Below are positions 29,238-36,159 of a stretch of 36,159 nt of DNA, piece by piece. Position 1 is the stretch's first letter; every line of letters starts with the position of its first letter. This DNA is from Phaeospirillum sp. Its GTDB lineage: Bacteria > Pseudomonadota > Alphaproteobacteria > Rhodospirillales > Magnetospirillaceae. Below the pieces are notes generated by a model, which did no database searches, was not told the DNA's origin, and was given only the letters and a program-made list of their open reading frames with translations. The translations under genes and the position numbers were made by a program. Location of the stretch: the NCBI GenBank assembly GCA_030824585.1, contig JAVBXM010000037.1, forward strand, positions 1 to 36,159. Reading direction: 5' to 3'.

Positions 29238-30488
29238 TCAGCACATATGGGCCAGCAGGCGGCGGAGGAAATCCTCGCACTTGGCCACCTGCTCGAGGGT
29301 GACGAACTCGTCCGGCCGGTGGGCCTGGGTAATGTTGCCGGGGCCGCAGACCACCGCGGGGATTCCCGCCTGCTGGAACAGGCCGGCCTCGGTGGTGAAG
29401 GCCACCTTGCTGGTCTGGTTGCTGCCCGATAGGGCGCAGACCAGGCGCACCGCCGCGTCCATCTCGTCCATCCCCAGGCCCGGCGTGCTGTTGTGTTCGT
29501 CCATGGTGATGCCGCTGGCTTCGCTGACCGCCAGCATTTCCGGCACCAGATCCTGGGCCCAGCCCCGCACCTCGGCCATCAGATCCTCGGGATCGTGGTC
29601 GGGCAGGTTGCGAATCTCGAATTCGAAGGAGCAGGACTTGGGCACGATGTTCAGCGCCGTGCCGCCCTGCATGGTGCCGGTATGGACGGTGGTGTAGGGC
29701 GGCTGGTAGCCGTGGTCGAAGGGGCCTTGCTCGCGGATGCGGCGCTGCATGGCCCGCAGCCGCGTCACCATTTCAGCGGCGATCTCGACGGCGTTGACGC
29801 CCCGATGGTTCAGCGCCGAGTGGCATTCATGCCCTTCCACGTGGCAGCGGACGCTTTTCTTGCCCTTGTGGCCGATCACCGCCTTCATGTCGGTGGGTTC
29901 GCCGACGATGCACAGGCTGGGCCGCACCTCCAGGTGGGCCAGATCATCGATCAGACGGCGAACACCGACGCAGCCCACCTCCTCGTCGTAGGAAAAGGCG
30001 AAGTGAACCGGCATGCGCAGCGGCGCGGCGGCGAATTCCGGAGCCAGGGCCAGGCAGATTGCGATGAAACTCTTCATGTCGGCGGTGCCGCGGCCGAACA
30101 GCTTGCCGTCGGCCTGATGCAGGTGGAAGGGATCGGTGGACCAGTCCTGCCCCTCGACCGGGACCACATCGGTGTGTCCGGACAGGACAATGCCAGGAAC
30201 ATCATTGGGGCCAATTGTAGCGAAGATATTCGCCTTGTTTCGGCCCTCGTCCCAAGTCCTGCGAACGGTTGCGCCAAGACCGGAAAGGATTTCCGATGCC
30301 AAGTCGATTAACTGTAAATTAGTCTTGAAACTTGTAGTGTCGATGGCGATTAATTTCGCGATCGTTTCGATACTGGCCGGCAGGGGCGTTTCGGCATGTT
30401 GGCTCAAGGACCCGTTCTCGCTCTGGGAGGCTTCGCGCGTTCCCTCCATCATAGTGCGCCACATGGCCTGAAGACCAGTCTCCAGCAT
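29238..30488 (-). CDS. argE: Acetylornithine deacetylase
   Basis: ArgE removes the acetyl group from N-acetylornithine in arginine synthesis. The M20 metallopeptidase motifs are VLSGHTDVVPVEG (His105, Asp107), GRGTADMKSF (bridging Asp137) and SYDEEVGC (catalytic Glu169 and Glu170), with CGPGNITQAHRPDEFV near the end. From ATG 30488 it has 416 residues, about 30 more than typical; the first 38 residues look unlike the family, and ATG 30464 or 30452 may be the true start. The gene is divergent from the type I secretion operon. Confidence 0.92.
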   Translation of the reverse strand: MLETGLQAMWRTMMEGTREASQSENGSLSQHAETPLPASIETIAKLIAIDTTSFKTNLQLIDLASEILSGLGATVRRTWDEGRNKANIFATIGPNDVPGIVLSGHTDVVPVEGQDWSTDPFHLHQADGKLFGRGTADMKSFIAICLALAPEFAAAPLRMPVHFAFSYDEEVGCVGVRRLIDDLAHLEVRPSLCIVGEPTDMKAVIGHKGKKSVRCHVEGHECHSALNHRGVNAVEIAAEMVTRLRAMQRRIREQGPFDHGYQPPYTTVHTGTMQGGTALNIVPKSCSFEFEIRNLPDHDPEDLMAEVRGWAQDLVPEMLAVSEASGITMDEHNSTPGLGMDEMDAAVRLVCALSGSNQTSKVAFTTEAGLFQQAGIPAVVCGPGNITQAHRPDEFVTLEQVAKCEDFLRRLLAHMC

Positions 30489-30494
30489 TGGCTT

Positions 30495-30516
30495 ATAACC
30501 AATATCTTGTGGTTAT
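30495..30516. promoter_or_regulatory. Dyad in the argE / type I secretion divergent region
   Basis: ATAACCA (30495-30501) and TGGTTAT (30510-30516) form an inverted repeat with an 8-base AT-rich centre. It lies between the divergent argE and secretion genes and is AT-rich against its surroundings. The protein that might bind it is unknown. Confidence 0.4.
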
Positions 30517-30618
30517 TACTGACTCGTGGCGCTATTGTGCCGCTTGCCGACGGGGGCAGGGGCGGCTGGTTTTGTTGGTGGCGAGGGAGCGCGAGCTTGC
30601 AGCCCGTGGTGCTTACGC

Positions 30619-32367
30619 ATGAGTGACCCCGTGGCCGGGCGGCCGGACGGCGCTGACGCGCCCGTGTTCAGCATCGCCTCGCTTTCCACCCTGAAAGGCA
30701 GCCTGTTCGACCTCGCCCTGGGGTCGCTGTTCCTCAACATCCTCGGTCTGGCGCTGCCCATGGCGCTGCTGCAGGTCTATGACCGCATCCTGCCCAACAA
30801 GTCGGTGGGCACCATGGTGTTCCTGATGGGCGCCGTGCTGGGGGCTTTGCTGCTGGAATCCACCCTGAATTTCTGCCGTTCGTGGATCACCGGCTGGGTC
30901 GGTGCCAAGTTCGAGCACAATGCCGGCTGCACCGCGCTTTCCCATCTGGTCATGGCCGGCGTGGATGAATTCGAGAAGGAGGGCTCCGGCGCCCATCTCG
31001 AGCGCATGAACTCGCTGGCCACGGTGCGCGAGTTCTATGCCGGCCAGGCCATGCTGACCCTGCTGGACCTGCCCTTCGCCATCCTTTACCTCAGCCTGGT
31101 GGCCATGATGGGCGGCTGGCTGGTGCTGGTCCCCATCATCTTGCTGGTGCTGTTCTGCCTGACCGCCGTCATCCTGGGCGGCAAGCTGCGCGGCGCGCTG
31201 CAAAAGCGCATGACCGCCGACGACCGGCGCTTCAACTTCATCATCGAGGTGCTGGGCGGCATCCACAGCGTCAAGGCGTTCGCCATGGAGGCGCAGATGG
31301 TGCGCCGCTACGAGCGTCTGCAGGAAACCTGTGCCGAGGGCGCCTATCAGGTGGCGCTCAATTCGTCGACCGCCATGGGCGTGTCGTCGTTCTTCTCCCA
31401 GGCCACCACCATCTGCGTCGCCATGTTCGGCGCCCTGGTGGTGCTTGACGGCGATATGACCACCGGCGGTCTGGCGGCCTGCTCCATGCTGTCGGGCCGC
31501 GCCATGGCCCCCATCCAGAAAGCCCTGGGCGTATGGACCCGCTTCCAGTCGTTCATGCTGGCCCGCCACCGCCTGACCGAGCTGTTCAAGCTCAAGCCGG
31601 AATCGGCCAAGGGCCTGCCCAAGATGACCGCCTGCAAGGGGGGGCTGGAACTTCAGGATTGCACTTTCCGCTATGGCGAGAAGCTGCCGGTCATCATCCA
31701 CGACGCCTCCATCAATATCCGCGAGGGCGAATGCATCGCCATCTCGGGCGGCAACGGCAGCGGCAAGACCACCCTGCTGACCCTGATGCAGGGCGCCATC
31801 AAGCCCACCACGGGACAGGTCCTGGTCGACGGCCAGCCCATGACCATGTTCGAGCCGCAGAGCGTGCGCGACCACATCGCCTTCCTGCCGCAGATGGGCG
31901 TGCTGTTCCAGGGCACGATCCTTCAGAACATCACCATGTTCCGCAAGGAATTCGACGACGTGGCGGTGGAAACCGCCGCGCTGCTCGGCCTGGACGAGGT
32001 GGTGGCGACCATGGCGCTGGGCTACGACACGCCGGTGGGCGACGGCGCCTATGATTCCCTGCCGCGCGGCATCAAGCAGCGCATCGCCATCGCCCGGGCG
32101 CTGGTCAACAATCCGCGCGTCGTGCTGTTCGACGAGGCCAATACGGCGGTGGACACCACCGGCGACAACTTCCTGCGCGTCTGGCTGGAGCGGGCCAAGG
32201 GCAAGCGGACCCTGGTGCTGGTCACGCCGCGCCCGTCGCTGGTCAAGCTGGCCGACCGGGTGTTCGACCTGAAGGACGGCACGCTGGTCGCCAAGGCCCC
32301 GCGCGAGGAGCGGCCGCCCATGCCCGAGGCTCCGCCCGTCCTGCTGCCTCAGGGCGGTCCGGCATGA
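30619..32367 (+). CDS. Type I secretion ABC transporter subunit 1 (PrtD/HlyB type, degenerate ATPase motifs)
   Basis: A 582-residue half-transporter. Residues 30-310 form the membrane domain (spans near 34-54, 64-82, 150-186, 260-278); 340-560 form the ATPase domain. Walker A GGNGSGKTT (377-385), Q-loop Gln425 and Walker B VVLFDEAN (501-508, with the catalytic glutamate) are intact. The signature motif reads LPRGIKQR (481-488) instead of LSGGQ.QR, and the H-loop position is proline 537 (TPRPS) where histidine is expected. There is no C39-like N-terminal domain. ATG 30619 is assumed; no clear ribosome-binding site is seen. It overlaps subunit 2 by 4 bp, suggesting a heterodimer. Confidence 0.9.
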   Translation: MSDPVAGRPDGADAPVFSIASLSTLKGSLFDLALGSLFLNILGLALPMALLQVYDRILPNKSVGTMVFLMGAVLGALLLESTLNFCRSWITGWVGAKFEHNAGCTALSHLVMAGVDEFEKEGSGAHLERMNSLATVREFYAGQAMLTLLDLPFAILYLSLVAMMGGWLVLVPIILLVLFCLTAVILGGKLRGALQKRMTADDRRFNFIIEVLGGIHSVKAFAMEAQMVRRYERLQETCAEGAYQVALNSSTAMGVSSFFSQATTICVAMFGALVVLDGDMTTGGLAACSMLSGRAMAPIQKALGVWTRFQSFMLARHRLTELFKLKPESAKGLPKMTACKGGLELQDCTFRYGEKLPVIIHDASINIREGECIAISGGNGSGKTTLLTLMQGAIKPTTGQVLVDGQPMTMFEPQSVRDHIAFLPQMGVLFQGTILQNITMFRKEFDDVAVETAALLGLDEVVATMALGYDTPVGDGAYDSLPRGIKQRIAIARALVNNPRVVLFDEANTAVDTTGDNFLRVWLERAKGKRTLVLVTPRPSLVKLADRVFDLKDGTLVAKAPREERPPMPEAPPVLLPQGGPA

Positions 32368-34544
32368 CCATTACCGCCGCCTCCAGCCTGTCCTCGGCGC
32401 GCAAGCCCAATCAGCAGGCCATCGAACAATACGAACAGCAACTGGCGCAGAACGCCCTGGGCGGCTTTTCCGCCGCCTCGGACCTTGCCGCCTGCCTGTT
32501 GCCGCTGCTGAAGTCGCTGGGATGGAAGGGTGATCCGCGGCACGTGGCGGAATCCCTGCCGCACTTCGCCAACGACCTGGACCTCACCGGTCTGCGCAAC
32601 GTCATGGCGACGCTCAACTTTTCCAGCCGGCCCGAGCGTCTTGACCTGGAAATCATCGATTCCCGCCTGCTGCCCTGCCTGTTCCTGCCCGACGAGAGCC
32701 ACGCCCTGGTGGTCAAGAAGATCGACGAAGAAGGCGAGGCCGAGGTTTTCGACAGTGCCCAGGGCCTTACCGTCAAGCTCGACACCTCGGGCATCAAGGG
32801 GACGGCGTATTTCTTCACCAATCTGGGCAGCGATGCCGGCGCCGCCAAGCCGGCCAGCTGGTTCAGGAGCGTGCTGGAGCGGTTCCGCCCCCTGTATTGG
32901 CAGGCCTTTTTCGTCACCTTCGTGCTCAACGTCTTTTCGCTGGGCACGCCGCTGTTCGTGATGAGCGTCTACGATAAGGTGATCGGCGCCCAGTCCTATT
33001 CCATGCTGGTGTCGCTCTCCATCGGCGTGACCATGGCCCTGGCGGCGGATGCCTTGCTGCGCGAGGTCCGGGCCCGTATCCTGGCCTTTGTCGGGGCGCG
33101 GCTCGACAACATCATGGGCAACAACATCTTCCAGCACATCCTGGCCCTGCCGCCGGGCTTCACCGAGCGCGCCACCATCGGCGCCCAGGTGGCCCGCATC
33201 AAGGACTTCGAATCGGTGCGCGAGTTCTTCACCGGGCCGCTGGCCACGGTGTTCATGGAACTGCCCTTCGCCATCTTCTATTTCACCGTCATCGCCCTGC
33301 TGGGCGGGGTGATCGCCCTGGTGCCGGTGATCGGCACCTTCCTGTTCCTGGTGGGCGGCTGGGCGGTGATGCCCATCGTGCGCAAGAATGTCGGCATCGC
33401 GTCGCGCGCCGGGTCCAGGCGCCAGGAATTCCTGGTCGAGGCCCTGGGCAAGATGCGCGCCGTCAAGCTGGCCGCCGCCGAGCACACCTGGGTCAAGCGC
33501 TATCGCGATATGTCGGCCCGCGCCGCCATGGGCGGCTTCAAGAACGGCATGTTCGCCATCGCCATCAGTACCGGCTCGAACATCCTGATCATCTCGTCCG
33601 GCCTGGCCACCATCATGGTCGGCGTGCTGGGCGTCATCGACGGGGGGCTGTCCATCGGCGGCCTGATCGCCGCCATGATGCTGGTGTGGCGGGTGCTGTC
33701 GCCGCTGCAGACCGGCTTCACCATGCTGCAGCGAGTGGAGCAGGTGAGGGGCTCGATCCGCCAGATCGACGGGCTGATGGGCATCAAGCCGGAACGCGAC
33801 CCCAAGGCCATCGTCGCGCCGCTGAAGAACATCAAGGGCCGCGTGGTCTTTTCCCGCGTCTCGTTGCGCTATAACAACGAGTCCGACCCCGCCTTGGTCG
33901 GCGTCTCCTTCGAGGTGGAGCCGGGCGAGGTGGTGTGCGTCACCGGGCGCAACGGCTCGGGCAAGTCCACCATTCTCAAGGTGCTGCTGGGCCTCTACAC
34001 GCCCCAGGCCGGCGCGGTGAAGATCGACGCCACCGACATCCGCCAGATCGATCCCATCGAGATGCGGCACATGATCTCCTACACGCCGCAGACCTGTAAC
34101 CTGTTCTTCGGGACGGTGGCCCAGAACCTGCGCCTCGCCCATCCCACCGCCACCGACGCGGATATCCGCTGGGCCTGCGATCAGGCCGACGTCTGGGAAG
34201 AGATCATGTCCCTGCCGCGCGGCCTCGAGACCCGTATCGGCGAGGGTGCGTCGGAACACCTGCCCACCAGCTTCGTCCAGAAGCTGTCGCTGGCCCGCGG
34301 CTATCTCAAGCGCAGCCCCATCATGCTGTTCGACGAGCCGGTCAACGGCCTGGATTTCGAGGGTGACCGCACATTCATGCAGTCGGTCGAGAATTTCCGC
34401 GGCCAATCCACCATTTTCATGGTCACCCATCGTCCCAGCCATCTGCGCGTCGCCGACCGCATCTTGGTGTTCGATGGTGGCTATCTGCGTCTCGCCGGTC
34501 CGGCCGAAGAGGTTCGGGCCCGCATACCGCCGGATCTGATCTGA
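32364..34544 (+). CDS. Type I secretion ABC transporter subunit 2 with N-terminal C39-like domain
   Basis: A 726-residue half-transporter. Residues 30-155 resemble a C39 peptidase-like domain without an evident catalytic cysteine (LapB/HlyB type, which recognises substrate). Membrane spans lie near 180-205, 215-230, 295-335 and 400-445. The ATPase domain (488-720) has Walker A GRNGSGKST (528-536), Q-loop Gln576, Walker B IMLFDEP (653-659), and H-loop His689 in VTHRPS. Its signature region reads HLPTSFVQK (632-640) instead of LSGGQ. It follows subunit 1 by a 4-bp overlap and is followed one base later by the adaptor gene. Confidence 0.92.
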   Translation: MTITAASSLSSARKPNQQAIEQYEQQLAQNALGGFSAASDLAACLLPLLKSLGWKGDPRHVAESLPHFANDLDLTGLRNVMATLNFSSRPERLDLEIIDSRLLPCLFLPDESHALVVKKIDEEGEAEVFDSAQGLTVKLDTSGIKGTAYFFTNLGSDAGAAKPASWFRSVLERFRPLYWQAFFVTFVLNVFSLGTPLFVMSVYDKVIGAQSYSMLVSLSIGVTMALAADALLREVRARILAFVGARLDNIMGNNIFQHILALPPGFTERATIGAQVARIKDFESVREFFTGPLATVFMELPFAIFYFTVIALLGGVIALVPVIGTFLFLVGGWAVMPIVRKNVGIASRAGSRRQEFLVEALGKMRAVKLAAAEHTWVKRYRDMSARAAMGGFKNGMFAIAISTGSNILIISSGLATIMVGVLGVIDGGLSIGGLIAAMMLVWRVLSPLQTGFTMLQRVEQVRGSIRQIDGLMGIKPERDPKAIVAPLKNIKGRVVFSRVSLRYNNESDPALVGVSFEVEPGEVVCVTGRNGSGKSTILKVLLGLYTPQAGAVKIDATDIRQIDPIEMRHMISYTPQTCNLFFGTVAQNLRLAHPTATDADIRWACDQADVWEEIMSLPRGLETRIGEGASEHLPTSFVQKLSLARGYLKRSPIMLFDEPVNGLDFEGDRTFMQSVENFRGQSTIFMVTHRPSHLRVADRILVFDGGYLRLAGPAEEVRARIPPDLI

Positions 34545-34545
34545 C

Positions 34546-35952
34546 ATGAGCACGAATTCGAATCCTGGCCAGAACCTCGTCAACGTCCCCCAGCCCGACA
34601 AGGTGCCCCAGGCGGCCGGTCCGGCCAAGGCGCTGGTCAAGCTGTCCAACCGGCAGTCGCGCCACCTCGCCCAGGCGCTGGTCCTCGAGGAAAGCGGCAC
34701 GTCCGGCCTGATCCGCTTCACCATGCTGCTGGCCAGCGCCACCACGGCGGCCTTCGTCGTCTGGGCGGCGCTGACCGACGTCCCGGAAATCGCCACCGCC
34801 GAAGGCCAGATCATTCCCTCGGGCCAGGTCCAGGCGGTCCAGCACCTGGAAGGCGGCATCGTCCAAGATATCGTCGCCCGCGACGGCGATCTGGTGGAGG
34901 CGGGGGCGCCCATCGTCCGCCTCAATCCGGCCCAGGCCATTTCCGACCTGGAGCAGACCCGGGCGCGCGAGGCCACGCTGCTGATCAAGGCCGAGCGCCT
35001 GCGCGCCCTGGCCGAGGAACGCCAGCCCGATTTCTCCCATATGCCCCAGGGCTATGAACGGCTGACCACCGACAATCTGGCCATCTTCAACAGCCAGTCC
35101 CAGGCCCGCGATACGTCGCGCTCGGTGATCCTGTCGCAGATGGAGCAGAAACGCTCCGACCTGCGCCTGCTGGAATCCCAGGAAAAATCCCTGCGCGAAC
35201 AGTTGGGGCCGCTGCAGGAAGAAATGACCATGCGCCAGGAACTGGTCGCCAAGGGACTGGTGTCGCGGGTGGTCTTCCTGGACACCAAGCGCGAGCTGTC
35301 GCGCGTCCAGGGTGAACTGGCCCGCCTGATCGGCCAGGAGGTGACGGCGCGCGAGGCCCTGTCCGAGGTGGAGAACCGCCTGATGGACAACAAGTCGTCG
35401 CTGCAGAAGGCCACCATGGACGACCTGAGCACCACCATCAACGAACTGGCCCAGGTGCAGGAAAGCATCGGACGCCTGGAAGACAGGGTGACCCGCCTCG
35501 ACATCGTCGCCCCGGTGCGGGGGCTGGTCAAGGGCCTGACCGTCAAGAACCGCGGCGCCGTGATCCAGGCGGGCGGCAATGTCTGCGAGGTGGTGCCGGT
35601 CGAGGACCACATGAAGGTGGACGCCAAGATCAACACCAAGGACGTCGGCCATCTCAAGATCGGCCAGCCGGTCCGGGTCAAGGTTACCACCTATGACTTC
35701 GCCCGCTACGGCGCGGTGGAGGGAACCCTGACCAAGATCTCCGCCTCCAGTTTCGCCGACGAGAAGGGCAATCCGTTCTTCAAGGGGGTCATCGACCTGC
35801 AGCATAATTATGTCGGCCTTACCCCCGGCCGCTACACCATCCAGCCCGGCATGTCGGTGACGGCGGAAATCATCACCGGCGACAAGACCCTGCTGCAGTA
35901 CATGCTGAAGCCGATCTTCACCCAGATCCAGCAATCGTTCCACGAGCGCTGA
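34546..35952 (+). CDS. HlyD-family type I secretion periplasmic adaptor
   Basis: The 468-residue membrane fusion protein would bridge the ABC exporter and an outer-membrane TolC-type channel. It has a cytoplasmic N-terminus of about 54 residues, one membrane span (55-76), a lipoyl-like half motif VQHLEGGIVQDIVARDGDLVEAG (99-121), a long coiled-coil region (about 125-325) and a second lipoyl half VAPVRGLVKGL, then a beta domain with GQPVRVKVTTYDFARYG and PGMSVTAEIITGDKTLLQYML at the end. It lies one base behind subunit 2. No TolC-like gene and no RTX-type substrate gene is present in the window. Confidence 0.93.
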   Translation: MSTNSNPGQNLVNVPQPDKVPQAAGPAKALVKLSNRQSRHLAQALVLEESGTSGLIRFTMLLASATTAAFVVWAALTDVPEIATAEGQIIPSGQVQAVQHLEGGIVQDIVARDGDLVEAGAPIVRLNPAQAISDLEQTRAREATLLIKAERLRALAEERQPDFSHMPQGYERLTTDNLAIFNSQSQARDTSRSVILSQMEQKRSDLRLLESQEKSLREQLGPLQEEMTMRQELVAKGLVSRVVFLDTKRELSRVQGELARLIGQEVTAREALSEVENRLMDNKSSLQKATMDDLSTTINELAQVQESIGRLEDRVTRLDIVAPVRGLVKGLTVKNRGAVIQAGGNVCEVVPVEDHMKVDAKINTKDVGHLKIGQPVRVKVTTYDFARYGAVEGTLTKISASSFADEKGNPFFKGVIDLQHNYVGLTPGRYTIQPGMSVTAEIITGDKTLLQYMLKPIFTQIQQSFHER

Positions 35953-35962
35953 GGCCGATAAG

Positions 35963-35994
35963 AACGGGCGTCAACCAGTGTGTTGACACCCGTT
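35963..35994 (+). other. Stem-loop after the secretion operon
   Basis: AACGGGCGTCAA (35963-35974) pairs with TTGACACCCGTT (35983-35994), one mismatch, 8-base loop. It stands ten bases beyond the stop of the adaptor gene and has no T run; it may protect the mRNA end ahead of the terminator at 36020. Confidence 0.5.
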
Positions 35995-36019
35995 GATCCG
36001 GAAACTCCATTTCCCAAGA

Positions 36020-36053
36020 AAAAACGGCACCGCTGATTGGCGGTGCCGTTTTT
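36020..36053. terminator. Bidirectional terminator between secretion operon and ssb
   Basis: A perfect 14-bp stem (36020-36033 with 36040-36053), 6-base loop, flanked by A run on the left and T run on the right, so it serves both the plus-strand adaptor gene and the minus-strand ssb gene. Confidence 0.95.
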
Positions 36054-36074
36054 GTGAAATAAGATGGCCCGGTC

Positions 36075-36159
36075 TCAGAAGGGGATTTCATCGTCCAGGT
36101 CGGCCGGGGGCTCCCAGGACTGGCCGCCGCCGCCGCCCTGGCGGGAACTGCCGCCACCA
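36075..36159 (-). CDS. ssb: Single-stranded DNA-binding protein, C-terminal end (partial)
   Basis: The window ends inside this gene. The 27 complete codons seen on the minus strand give a glycine-rich linker (GGGGGQSWEPP) and the acidic tail ADLDDEIPF followed by TGA. The DDxIPF tail is the protein-interaction tip of bacterial SSB, which binds single-stranded DNA at replication forks. The OB-fold part lies outside the window. Confidence 0.92.
   Translation of the reverse strand, partial: GGGSSRQGGGGGQSWEPPADLDDEIPF

Overview
The window looks like chromosomal DNA of a high-GC alphaproteobacterium of the order Rhodospirillales, most like Magnetospirillum or a close relative. This rests on gene order and protein family type; no database search was possible. 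Two conserved alphaproteobacterial neighbourhoods support it: ubiquinol-cytochrome c chaperone - yceD - rpmF - plsX - fabH - ihfA - merR, and dusB(nifR3) - ntrB - ntrC - ntrY - ntrX - trkA - hfq - hflX. A fused ispDF gene and a proton-pumping pyrophosphatase also fit. Most of the window is core genome, dense and almost entirely coding.

Layout. 1-3430: the end of thiL, a FliL-like membrane protein, and hppA with a strong terminator. 3491-8606: a bamE-type lipoprotein on the minus strand, divergent from the run chaperone-yceD-rpmF-plsX-fabH (respiratory assembly, ribosome, phospholipid and fatty-acid initiation), then ihfA-merR. 8648-11317: tRNA-Pro(GGG) with its own promoter and terminator, then a large TPR/O-GlcNAc-transferase-like protein. 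11318-11912: a 0.6 kb gene-poor stretch packed with nested inverted repeats, plus one predicted 47-residue membrane protein. 11913-16711: a dihydroorotate-dehydrogenase-like enzyme, a GT-B glycosyltransferase-like protein, cutA, ispDF and a cytochrome c assembly-type membrane protein. 16778-25358: the nitrogen regulatory operon dusB-ntrBC-ntrYX-trkA, tightly overlapped. 25358-25468: a second long inverted repeat of the same family as the one near 11.5 kb. 25490-28567: an HAD phosphatase, hfq, hflX and an inositol-monophosphatase-like gene. 28611-30488 (minus strand): argE followed by a parDE toxin-antitoxin pair with a clear operator. 30619-35952 (plus strand): a three-gene type I secretion operon with two different ABC subunits and one HlyD-type adaptor. 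The window closes with a bidirectional terminator and the tail of ssb.

The main points for a second look are: (1) the paired secretion ABC proteins, both with degenerate signature motifs and one without its H-loop histidine; (2) two copies of a CACAGAT-unit long inverted repeat, one of which includes the last base of the trkA stop codon; (3) the nested-repeat region beside a small predicted membrane protein with its own promoter and dyad; (4) two promoters whose predicted start point coincides with the ATG (parD and the ypjD-like gene), which suggests leaderless mRNAs. None of these can be called a new system from sequence alone. The secretion operon is the strongest candidate for unusual biology.
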